Shown one piece after another: positions 1 through 10,580 of a stretch of DNA of 64,000 bases. Source of the DNA: Otis tarda. Its lineage: Eukaryota > Chordata > Aves > Otidiformes > Otididae. Below the pieces are notes generated by a model. The model worked only from the letters and a program-made list of their open reading frames with translations, ran no database searches and was not told the origin of the DNA. Where the stretch lies: the NCBI GenBank assembly GCA_026413225.1, contig CM048552.1, forward strand, positions 136,847,053 through 136,911,052, in the 5' to 3' direction. The position numbers were made by a program, and so were the translations under genes. Position 1 is the first letter of the stretch; every line of letters starts with the position of its first letter.

Positions 1-3000
1 GATACTACTAGTACAAGGAGCATGTAGGAAGGCTTAGAAGACATTAGGTGCTTAGTAGAAGATCACACAGTGTTTTGAAAAGCAAAGCTTGATTTACTAA
101 GAAAAGTAATAGTGGCCAGACATACTGATGTTTGGTTTTTTCGTTCCTTCTTCTCCCTCTGTCTCTTACACCCACAAAAGATGCCATTGAATTTTTAACT
201 TCAGCGTTTTCAACCCACTATCGTAAAGCTATCAACTTTTTTTTTTAAATTTTCCCTTGGCCTTTTCTTCTGAGCACGCAGCAAAACCTGGGTGTTAGGT
301 CTGCAAAACAAAATGCCTTCTCAACCTCAGCCCTACTATGTCAAACGCTTTAGTCTAGTCGTGTTGACATCACATGCACAGCTATCTAGTAGGATATGTG
401 CAGTCGTTTGGAGAAGACACCCCCTAAGCTGCTAAGCAAGGTAGGCCGAGTTTCCCAGTAGCTTCTCTAGGGCAACCTGCGTGGCTAGAGCAGAGACATC
501 TGAACTGGCTCTGTCTCTGCTCACTCAGGACTCGGGGCTATGCAGTGCAGCACAGCACCTGGGCTGACAAATCATGTGGGAGCTTAAATTCAGAAGCAAT
601 ATTGTCATTTTTAGCTTGAGCATAGTGAGTGCTTCCAAGACATTGGACTGCTCCTGTATAGCTTCTTGCCACGATGACCTGGGTAAATCTTCCCTGTGCT
701 GCCCTAATTCAAGTCTCTGATAGCTTAGATGGCAAGCTACATTTATCAAGCTCCATGATGCAATGACCTGCCAGACAGACCCCAGTCATATGGGAAATGC
801 TGAGCCAGCAGATTCCTCTCCAAAGCTCATTGCAAGATTTGGGGTAGCTGGGATGGGATGATGCAAGAGTGGATAAGCCACCTGAGCCCAAATACTGTTG
901 AGTTTCAAAGGGGGAAGAGTCAGTTAGTCCCAGATACAATGTCATTAGCTTGGTGTTCCCAGCACCATCAACTGAACAATTTTTAGAATTTGCAGCTTCT
1001 CATTATCCATTTCTGATGCAACGTGAGAGTAACATCTGCCTGTAATTTCCCCTCTAAATCCCTCTGTGAGCAAGCACTCTTGTGGTGACTGCATAGCTCT
1101 CACTGCTTGGAACAGTCTGAATCCATATTACTGACATCAGGGTTGGATTTATCTGATGATATTTCCTTAATTGTTTAATTTGTTAAAACATTTAATAGAA
1201 CATTTCTGAAATTATGTACTCCGTATTTTCACCATAAAAATGAGCAGCAATATCTGTATCTGTCTGCTACTGCATTTGAAGTGGTAGGATTTGGTCTTGG
1301 GCAGTGCCAGGAACTTACTGGTTTTGTAGTTTGGGTGGAAAAATTTGGATGCAGTCTTGCTAATTATTCTCTGCCTTACAGTAAGCAGGATTATGGGAGG
1401 TGTCCTTAAGTAATGATCATAATAATAGGATATTATATACCTACAAGCATCCATACACGTATGCATGTGCTGCATTTACACTTTTTACGTGTGATTTTTA
1501 GCAGCTCTACAGTAATCGCTTAGTTGAACTGCCCCGCCTTTGTTTTTTTATATAGATGTATCTGTTAAGGTGTCCTTCCTGCTATTCAAGGGACTTGCGG
1601 CTGCTCCAGCTGCTGAGGGAAAGAAGAGGAATGAAGGGCTGACATGTGGGAGACTGCGAGCAAGGAGCAGCCTCCCCTGGGTGCAGCTGCCCCTCTCTGC
1701 CTCCTGTGAGGCACCCACAGGCACCCGGCAAAGCAGGCAGCAACGTGGCTCATATGGTCTGTGCAACCTGGGCAAAAAAGGGAAAAATAGATGGGAGGGC
1801 AGGTAATGAATGTCTTAAGTAAAATGCTGGAAATGTTGACTGTACAATTGACATTTTTAAAAAAATACAATGTATAGATGAGCAGTGTAGTTGGTGCCTT
1901 ATTGATACCTGCCCTTCCAAGCAGCAAGCAGGTGTGGGAAATGTGATAGTTTGTGGGTTGTCTTCAGAAACAAACATTTCATAGCCCCTTTCACTTAAAG
2001 AGATTGCAAAGCCTGAGCTAAAGCTGATGAAGGACATGAAGTCAGAAGGCTGTTTAAAGCAACAGGTATTTAACGTGCAAGTTGGTGTGTTTTGCACAAC
2101 CTCTTCTGCATCTGCTCTGCCGAGGAAGGGAGCTTGCAGCAGCCTTTACAGCTGTAGCAGGACACTTTTTCCCCTCCAGGACCTCCCTGCCCAGGCTGGC
2201 ATGAGCACAAGGAGGGGGTCTTTTCTTACCTGCAGAAGATGGTCATCTTTGGAAAAGCATTAACCTCCTACCAGGCTCTACGTCTTTCACAATCATAATA
2301 TTGTAGCTTAAAAATCATAACATGTTAAAGACAAATCTGCATTCCTTTTCTCTAGCCTCTGGCTTTTGAATCGCGGGGTTATGCTCAGGTCAGACTGTCA
2401 GCTCTCTCTCTGCAACAGTCTAAAGGCTAAATCCCTTTTTAAAAAGAAAATAAATCTTCAGTTCTCACATAATGACTTGGTATCTGGAGCTGAGGCTTCA
2501 CAGAAAAGATCAAATAGCCTGAGCCTTCTGACAGAACTGTAAGAAATGGCAACTCGTCATTATCCCATTGACTTCCACAGAGCAATGTCTCAGTTATGCT
2601 ATTAAAATCGTCCAAAAGGACCCCTTCAGATTCTGAATGTTCCCTGAGACAAATGACCAAGGATATAGTCCTCAGGACAGGAGCTGCTATCACTTCCACG
2701 CTGTGCATGTCGGTGATCGTCACTTGTGCTCCGGGCTCTCACATTGTTATAGCTGCTCACTGAAGTGTTACATTGAGTTAAGTTGGATGATGGTGGCATA
2801 CCAAGTAGTCACAAGATGTGGGACGCTGCACACAAGCTAATGACTCATGGGCACACACTCACAGGGCTGGAAGTGGTTATGAGCAGCTGCTTGACATTAA
2901 ACCCCTAGAAAGTTCCAGAAGCGCAGCGGTGGAGGGACTACACAGAGAACAGTTCGTTCTCCCTTGAGGATCTTTCCTTAAGGAGAGCAGGATCCTTGTC

Positions 3001-3865
3001 CCATTCCAACATAACCAGGAGCTCATCTCAGCCTGCACGCTATTCTCCAACAGCTGCAGCTGTATTACAGCAGCCTCAGTGTCTCTGCTAATGGGATAAA
3101 AGCATGTCCATGTGCTCTGTTCATTCGGAGAGCATACATCCCTTCCCACAGCCGCCAGTGTATCTCTTTCCCTTGAAACAGATTCAAGTATTAAAGCCTA
3201 TTAAGTTTAATTATTGCTAAAAGTCTGGTAAGAAACAAATTCTTATGGCTACTTTAAGCTGTTTCAAAACAGGTACATATAAACCACAAATGTGCAATCA
3301 CTCACGGGAAATTCAGAAGCAGGCAGACAGCAGTAATATGCACTAAAGAGAGTGATCATAAAACTGAGATGGTCTTCTCAGCCACATGTGTAGGGTTTCG
3401 CAGTTCCTGGCCTGGTGAATATCGTTCCTCAGTGAGGGCCTCTCATGGCTGGGACCTGCGCAGGACAAACTCGCAGCCACGAGGCACGGTGTGGTGATGT
3501 ACCAGAAGTATTGCCTGCCTTCTCACGCTTTCATGAACAAGTCCATGAACGGGTAGATCCCTACTGGGACAACTTTGTGCTTCATCCCCAAAATTGTTAA
3601 ATCCCCATAATTTCAAATCAAGTCAAGGGGAAGAGCTTGCCTTAACCTTTTACCAGCCACATGCAACCCAAAAGCTTGTTCTGAGAGATTTTTTTACTTG
3701 TAAGAGTGTAGAATGAGGCACACTGAGGAAAGTTTTCTCCCTGTTACGTATATCCCTACTGTCCTTCTATGCTGTTTCTGATTTTGGGGAACTACTGCTC
3801 TGCATTCTGGATGAACAGTTGATTGGCCAGTGGACACCTCCTCTTTGATTTGAAAGGAGCTTTGT
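1..3865. other. Noncoding stretch, no gene recognised
   Basis: AT-leaning DNA with stops in all frames. The small open frames have no recognisable domain and are not bounded by convincing splice sites. The part around 1600-1760 is somewhat richer in G+C but has few CpGs. I see no CR1 tail, RNA gene or strong promoter motif. It is probably intronic or intergenic. Confidence 0.6.
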
Positions 3866-3881
3866 GTGTGTGTATATATAT
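3866..3881. repeat. TG/TA microsatellite, left flank of CR1
   Basis: A short (TG)n run passes into (TA)n and ends exactly where CR1 homology begins. Its last 12 bases, GTGTATATATAT at 3870-3881, recur at 4321-4332 just beyond the CR1 3' end. Confidence 0.85.
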
Positions 3882-4266
3882 GATCAGAGGGCTGCAGCAC
3901 CTCTCCTATAAGGACAGGCTGAGAGAGTTGGGGTTGTTCAGCCTGGAGAAGAGAAGGCTCCGGTGAGACCTTATAGCAGCCTTCTGGCACCTAAAGGGGG
4001 CCTACAAGAAAGACGGGGAGAAACTCTTCAGTAGGGCTTGTTGTGATAGGATGGGGGGTAATGGTTTTAAAATAGAGGGAGGTAGACTTAGATTAGGTAT
4101 CAGGAAAAAATTTTTTACAATGACGGTGGTGGAACACTGGAACAGGTTGCCCAGAGAGGTGGTAGATGCCCCATCCCTGGAAACATTCAACGCCAGGTTG
4201 GACGGGGCTCTGAGCAACCTGATCTGGTTGGAGATGTCCCTGCTCCTTGCCGGGAGGTTGAACTAG
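3882..4266 (+). pseudogene. CR1 ORF2 C-terminal remnant
   Basis: About 127 codons of the CR1 ORF2 C-terminal domain lie in one frame, broken once by TGA at 3964. The RT catalytic motifs lie upstream of the truncation and are absent, so this cannot encode an active enzyme. The open part from the Met at 4051 reads through EHWNRLPREVVDAPSLETF and continues into the 3' UTR before stopping. Confidence 0.9.
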
Positions 4267-4310
4267 ATGACCTTTGAAGGTCCCTTCCAACCCAAACTAT
4301 TCTATGATTT
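3882..4310 (+). mobile_element. CR1 LINE fragment, 5'-truncated
   Basis: This is the 3' end of a CR1 non-LTR retrotransposon on the + strand. It begins inside the C-terminal part of ORF2, at the codons for IRGLQHLSYKDRLREL. It runs through the conserved KKFFT...VVEHWNRLPREVVDAPSLE stretch into the 3' UTR (AACTAGATGACCTTTGAAGG, then CCTTCCAACCC) and ends with one ATTCTATG tail unit. The ORF2 frame is surprisingly well kept, with a single in-frame TGA at 3964-3966 that replaces the usual glycine codon. Its 3' UTR resembles the copy at 61737-61936 more than the copy at 38720-39533. Severe 5' truncation is normal for CR1. Confidence 0.95.
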
Positions 4311-4320
4311 AATGTACATT

Positions 4321-4361
4321 GTGTATATATATATATATATAAAAATATATATATATATTTA
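4321..4361. repeat. TA dinucleotide microsatellite
   Basis: GTG followed by an interrupted (TA)n run of about 40 bases, with a short A5 interruption in the middle. It starts ten bases after the CR1 3' end and resembles the left flank of that element. Confidence 0.9.
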
Positions 4362-7300
4362 ACAAAGCTGTGTCTAGTCTTCCCCTCCCCTCCTTTTTCT
4401 AATACAAAAGCTATTGCTTTCATTAAGTTATGCTGCAGCAAAACAGCACCATAACAAGAAGTAAATCATTCAGATTACACTGAGGGGCAGTGCAAAGAAA
4501 ACAATGCTGGTGGGTAGCTGTTCTTACAGAGGGGCTGAAGAAAGAAGTATATTTCCTATTTCTATTGTTTGGCTGACTTCAAATCAAAGTTCACAGGAAA
4601 TCTCAGTCAACAATTTAGCATAGTTCTCTGCTCTCCCCTTAGAATATCTGTGATGGCATCTTGCAGCAGCAGCAGCAGGCAAGTTCCACTATCCTTTTTT
4701 TTTAAAGTATTTATATGTTTGTTGAGAAGGAACCACCCAATCAAAATAGAAACAGTAGCTTACTTTCAGTTTTGCGCATGTGCTATATGATTCTTAACAC
4801 TGTCCTTTTTTTTTATTAACAAACGATTTCAGTTTTCTTCTGATGCATGGTTACATTATTGTTTTTTCTTGTATAAAATTCTCCTGTAAAAGTTTAAAGC
4901 CTCGTGTTTCTGCTGGAAAGGCCTCCTGTCTTTCTGTTTCTAAAGACTTTCTTTTTGATCTTTAACTTCATGGCATTGAAGGAAGGAAAAGCCATTGCTA
5001 ACAGATTGCGGAGGTGCTATAAAATATTTCTTGGAAGGGGATGTAAAAAAGCATAGATCATGTTTTGTGCAGGATGCTGCACTGTTGAGGTTGGAAGAGC
5101 TGCATGACTGTGTTTTCACGTGGAGATGGGACTGTTTGCTACTGCTTGTTGACAATGCGCATTGATGATGCTTGTCCTCTAGTCTGAGCTCCAGCAAATG
5201 CTGATAAATTCCAGACTCTAATCAAACATCTTTCAGAAACATTAACGTTTGCTAAATAAACATCTTTTCCTGTTCTCTGTTCCATGTAATGGATGTTCTT
5301 AACATTGTTTGCCAGTCTTTCTACAAAGCATAACAGATGACCACTGCTTCTAATGAAATAATTATATTACCTAACCCTTTCCTTGGGAAGGAAAAGGTTT
5401 GAACTTGATTTTTCACTGTCTTATCTCTTGATTTCTGTGAAGTGTCTTGCATCTGTCACTAGTATTTTCTATTAATATCCTTGATGACAAAGATAGGAAG
5501 AAAGTTTTAGGTTGAACAAGCCACTGCCAGTTTTAAATGAAATAACGACTACTTCTCTTGGTATTGCATTTTGGTTTGGTCACTCTCTCTGTTCATAAGA
5601 TGTAAATGGGAAAGCTCAATCCAAAAGTCTGTGAAGAAGCATAGGACTGTTAAGAGCCAACCTACCAAGAATGATGTGGTAGATCTACAATGCTTTCAGA
5701 GACAGATCTTGGGAGTGCTCACAAACGCCCTTTTCTCCTTGATCTACCCATAACCTGTTGACATAATTGCTTAAAGGATTTAGTGTCAATACCCTCTGGG
5801 TGTCTTCTTTGTGTGTTCTTGGTGACATGCTAAGCCAGTTGGCTGACCATTATTGAGGTACTAAACTGGCAGATACACTTATGTATGCAAGGAACCATAA
5901 GCATTGGAAACTGGCTTCTAAAATAGGTTGGGTTCAAGCTCCCAGGTCTAGCATTTGGACAGGCAGAGATGCAACCTTGAGAACTGTCTGCTGGTGAGGT
6001 TAGTCTGCTCTCTGAAATACATGTTTGTCCTGCTGAGAACCTGAGCATGCTATCAAAACAGACGCGCTGGGACTGTTCAGGAGCATACTAGCAAGATGGG
6101 GTCTTTCTGCAGCACGCTCCTGCATGTGCATGTGAACAGCAGAATGAGAATAGAGACTCCTCAGATTCAGAATATACTTGTTTCCTAAACATTTCAAGAA
6201 ACTATTTGGTCTTTGACATAGATGACATACCATAGATAGCTAATAATAGCATGCCTGAACTTTTGTTAGAAAAATAAGCATATCTCTCAGTAATTCCCAC
6301 ACTCCAAGGTTAAATCACCATAATATCGTATTAACGCCAGGGCTGATGAAATATAGAGAAACAGTAAAACTTCAGCTAAATAAAATTTATTATCCTTTGA
6401 GGGGTCTTTTTTGTAAGACTGAAAAGAAAAACAGTAAGATATCAGCTAGTCATTTGTCAGCACTACTGCTTTTGGACACAGATGGGGGTGACAGGATGCT
6501 CTTGTTCTCCTACCCTCTTCACAAGGGTTGCGATCTTGCACAAAGCTGCTGACATGCTGCTGAATTACTACAGCAAATGCAGTTTCATTAACTACCCTTA
6601 AAATAAAGGAAGCATGAGATAGAGGAAGAATTCTCTGAGTTAAGATAGAGGAATTCCTGGAAGGAAATGCTATGAATAGGCAAGCTCGGAGAAGAAGCTC
6701 TGTCTGAAGGTTAGGTTGTATTGCTTTTGTTTGGTTTTTGTATGATGAATAAAATCTATCTCCAAGAGGAGTTTAAGCTTGGATACTAATTCTAGGTGTG
6801 TACGTTTTCTGGGCAGGAAGGTAAGGATTCAGCCTGTTCGCACCTACAAATAGTCTGAAACTGATTATTCACAAAGAGGGAAATAGTGGAATTTATGCCA
6901 GAATTCCCTAGTATTTAGTATTGGTGCATCTAGGAAGAAATGAGTAACTGAAATCTGTGAGTGCAGACAGGGATAAAAGTTCATTTCGTTATGAGGAGAC
7001 CTGGTTTTTGCATGAATCTGGGAGGATGTAGTAATTAACAGAATAATGTTGTTTCCACAGAGTCATTATATACAAGACAGCTGCCCTGGTATTGAACTCG
7101 CTTCTCTCCTGCCTGGACACGACATTCAAAACTGCGTTGTTTCTTTGATACAAGAGTTCAGTGTTTGGGTTTGCTGGGTACCTTTTCTGAAGGCAAACAA
7201 AAAGAATGTATTAAATCAGGCAAGACAAAAGGAATATGAAAATGAGCAAGATGGACTGGTATCCACATACTTTAAATTGAATGGTTTGAGTTATCCTGAG

Positions 7301-7999
7301 GTTTACTTGCTGGTGTTTTTATCCCCTTTATGCTGACTATCAGGATATCCTGTTGCTATAGGCTAATGTGGAATGCACTCTGCTTTAATGGTCAGAGTTC
7401 AGTGGTTTCATCGTATTTTCACAAGCAGAAAGCTGGTCCTTAACAAATTTTTTTTTTGTCCCGAGAGGCTAGGCATGTGCTGGGAAAAAAATGTATCACT
7501 AATTTCAAGTATGCAAAGTCTTGTGAGCTTTTAAGACTGTAAGTACAGAGAAAGTACAACATAGGTGGTAGTAGTGCTGGAGCGTAAAGGGTAATGGAGC
7601 GTACTTCTGCTAGGCACCAGTAGTGCTCCTACTTTACAATTATTCAACCTAGGAGAAAAATTGTTGCCATTTTGAATTGAGGCTGCCTTCTTTTTGCATG
7701 TAGAAATCAGCCTTGCGTGTTAGGAAGGTTTAGAGGCAGAGCTCATGTCACATCTCAGGAACAGGAGGAAGATACCTTACGATGTTATAGATGGCATCAT
7801 CAGCAAGAACCAATAGAACTGCCTGCTTCATATGGTTTTTAAAATTTGTTTTAACATTGCTAAATTTGAGTCTGAAGCTCAGCCAAGAAGCAGCAAAAAC
7901 TACGGAATGTTAGCTTTCCTCTGCAAAGAGAAAGTTTTTGCAGTTCCAACAAGAAACCGGTCTCTCGGCTACCTCTTTCTGAGCCACGGGACATCAAAG
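4362..7999. other. Noncoding stretch, no gene recognised
   Basis: AT-rich DNA in which all frames are broken. The short open frames (for example near 5571, 6346 and 7046) match no family I know. A CAAAGTTCA nuclear-receptor-like site lies near 4585, but such sites are common by chance. I see nothing else. Confidence 0.6.
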
Positions 8000-8023
8000 C
8001 TTGCCAGTTGTCCCCAGTTACGC

Positions 8024-8053
8024 GGGTGGGGCGGGCGGTGGGGAGGGGAGGGG
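8024..8053 (+). promoter_or_regulatory. Potential G-quadruplex run
   Basis: Six tracts of three or four guanines lie within 30 bases, separated by loops of one to four bases (GGG T GGGG C GGG, then GGGG A GGGG A GGGG). This satisfies the usual G4 rule with tracts to spare. It ends five bases before the CTCF-like motif. Confidence 0.75.
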
Positions 8054-8057
8054 CCGA

Positions 8058-8072
8058 CCGCCAGGGGGCGCT
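8058..8072 (+). promoter_or_regulatory. CTCF-type binding motif
   Basis: CCGCCAGGGGGCGCT matches the vertebrate CTCF core CCASYAGRKGGCRS in the forward orientation. The central CCAGGGGGCGC is exactly the commonest form. CTCF is a zinc-finger protein that bounds chromatin domains and anchors loops, and motif orientation sets loop direction. Occupancy cannot be read from sequence. Confidence 0.75.
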
Positions 8073-8240
8073 CTGGGCCTGGCAGCGGGCCCAGCTCCCC
8101 TGGCTGCCCCTCCCCCTTGGGCTTCCCAGCCAGGCCGCGCTCTCCCGTTGGCTCTGCCTGCTGTCCGTCAAAGGGAATAGATTACCTCGATAAATAACCA
8201 CGACAACGTCAATCCCGCACCACCTCGTTGCTACAGCAGA

Positions 8241-9939
8241 CGTTGTTTCCCCCTCCTTTGTTGCGTATGAGATAAGTTTTAGGGGTGTTGTTTCCCTGCG
8301 CAACATCTCTCTCCAAATCTTCTGATAGCTTGTTCAGTTTTTGTGTGTTCATGAGTTTGGTTGTCGTGAGCTTGTTATTCCCTTTTAACATAGGTGCGCA
8401 TATTTGCTTGGAAGAACTTATAGTTCTTTTTTTTCCCCCGCTTTTCTCTCTCATCATTTATCACCCCATCCCCTTTTTCGTGCTTATTCCTACAACCATT
8501 GCTTATCTTGTAAGTACCTAAATACTCAAGCCAGTGACGGAATCATTATGATAGATGATCATCTCTGTCTTGGTGAACAAAGGGTTTGCTGCAGGTTTGG
8601 GAACACATTTCCTTAAAATTGCTAAGCCTGCTGGTGGCTGACTTCACCGCTGCCCTCAGACTTCACAAGTCAGGTTGGTGTGTGCTGAGGAATGAGGACA
8701 CAACAAAAGACGTTCTTACACCTTGGAAAGGAACCCAAATACAGACTGAGTATGGATGGGTTATTTTGTCAATAACAAAAGTGGGGATTGTAGAACAAAC
8801 ACGACAATTTTATGTCTGCTAACTACAGCACAGAAATACTTCTTGCTGAATGCTCGTTATTGTATTTGCAGATTGACTTCATATGTACCACATGTGCTTA
8901 TTGTTGTTGCATTGAGATTTCAAGCTTTTATGAAGTGATAAGCCACATATTAATAGTTTTAACAGAAGGTGCTCTAGTTGTTAACATGGTAACACCTTGC
9001 AGGAACAATATGTTATGTCCATTTTTGATTCTAGAAATATGCAAAATTCTGCGCTTCAGAATACATAAGGTAAGTGCCTGGTTAGTTCTTAGATCTGCTC
9101 AATATATTATCTTCCACAAATTCCTACCCTGTTGCTCAGTCCTGCTATAAAAATTTGCTGCCTCAGACTGCAAAATATTAATTCATTTCCCAGGAATCTC
9201 TTTGGGTACAAGCTGTGAAAGCAGATCTGGACGTTGCAGGCACGTTTGCTCCTGCTTAATATTACTCAAACTGAACTAGTTACTAACACTGGTATAGGAA
9301 CAGGTGTTCAAATACATCCGAGTAACTTATTACCATAGCTTGGAGGAATTTTATTTTTTTTCCTTATCACAATCAGTTTATCAGTGGCATGTAGAAGAAA
9401 TCCTAGTCACATTCAGAGCAGTAAAAATTGTGTTGTTTCTACTGTAAATGAGTTTCATAGGAGCAGGATTCTACCCTATGACTGCAGCCAATGTCAATGA
9501 AAAATTTCAGAATAGGGTACCAGGTGTATAATGGTTACAGTGGTCCAAAGAAAGCCAAACAGTGATGTTTTGATGATAATAAAAAATAGGGAACTTTATA
9601 TTTGTTTACATTCTGAATATCTTAATAAATAAGATAAATGAGGTTAGCGTGTTAACACTTTCCTTTAATTGCGTCATGAAGGGGGCAGGCAAGGATAAAA
9701 ATATCAAATTTTATGTCTTTACAGTAACTCCTTTCAACCTGCCTTTCGGAGTAGGCAGTGCATGAAAGCATTTGTCCATGAGTAATATCTTATTAAACTG
9801 TCATGATTTGATGTGACACATTTTTCTCCCAGTTTGCATGCCTGATAATAGACTTCCTAAATATCACCTTCAGGTCCAAAGTAAAAAGTAACCCATCTGA
9901 AAGAAATGTTGGATCAAATGTTGGTGATGGGACCATCTC
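8241..9939. other. Noncoding stretch with one weak exon candidate
   Basis: AT-rich sequence. The only splice-like structure is at 8966-9069 (separate entry). No known protein domain is visible in any frame. Confidence 0.5.
8966..9069 (+). other. Candidate noncoding or unknown exon
   Basis: A plausible acceptor (AGTTTTAACAG) ends at 8965, and a near-perfect donor, AAG|GTAAGTG, follows 9069. One frame stays open across the 104 bases and encodes a hydrophobic, cysteine-containing peptide that I do not recognise. The donor is the strong part; the acceptor is average. It may be an exon of a noncoding transcript or chance. Confidence 0.2.
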
Positions 9940-10580
9940 AGGGCCACATCTCAATGTGAGACAAAGGCTTCAGGCCATTAAAAGCTATATGGTCTATTGC
10001 TATGCTAATGTTGAGTCCTTTGTGTTGTGCGGGCTTGTTGCCTCGTAAACACATTTCCGTGACTCATTAAATCCACTGAAATAAAAGCTCTCACAATTCC
10101 AATACAGTGGAGCAGTCATTTTTCGATTTAATTATAAACAGGCTAGATAATAAGCTACCTAACTTGTCCCCTTTTCTGAAAGAGAATGGTTAGTGAACTC
10201 GCCTTTCTCTAAAGGGTACCAAAATCCACTTTCTTTGAAAGATGAAGGAGTGGAAAGTCCTTGACAAAACAAAAGGGGTCCATAAGCAAATGCCAGCTGG
10301 GTGACTACTATTTTACATAACAAGTAAGAATATATGTTTTGTGAACCTACTTTGTATTCAGCTTAAGGTAATATAGTAACCATAGCAACCCCTTATCACC
10401 TGTTTGAGACACTGCAACATCTTAATGAAATGTGCACCAAATGCCCTGCTAATATTTGTAAAATGCTGATGGTATTATCTCTTGGAGAGGGGTACACTGA
10501 AAGATAAATGTGTGAAAATGCTTGAGATTCATGACTCCCCTGTCTAATATCTGCTTTCTCCTTCCCCTTCTACTTTGCTA
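9940..10580. promoter_or_regulatory. Enhancer-like noncoding segment
   Basis: A stretch without open frames, dense in motifs of developmental transcription factors: TAAT cores, an octamer-like ATGCTAAT, an AP-1-like GTGACTCAT, and a perfect RFX X-box (separate entry). This is inference from motif content; conservation was not tested. Confidence 0.3.
10376..10389 (+). promoter_or_regulatory. RFX X-box
   Basis: GTAACCATAGCAAC fits the X-box consensus GTNRCC(N0-3)RGYAAC without mismatch, with a two-base spacer. RFX winged-helix factors bind it as dimers, typically at genes for cilia, MHC class II or neural development. No promoter is visible next to it, so if used it would act at a distance. 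Confidence 0.65.

Larger units (their letters stand above)
8000..8240. promoter_or_regulatory. CpG-rich GC block, candidate regulatory element
   Basis: By eye about 20 CpGs fall in roughly 240 bases, against a background in which CpG is rare. Several frames are open across it on both strands, which is what high G+C alone produces, so those frames are not taken as genes. It contains a run of guanine tracts and a CTCF-type motif (separate entries). There is no clear TATA box and no convincing splice donor. It could be an insulator, an enhancer or a CpG-island promoter; the sequence alone does not decide. Confidence 0.6.

Noticed and set aside
7832-8306. Open frames of 121 (+) and 148 (-) codons around the CTCF motif
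   Set aside because: Composition effect of the CpG block; the peptides are low-complexity Gly/Pro/Arg/Ser and match nothing.
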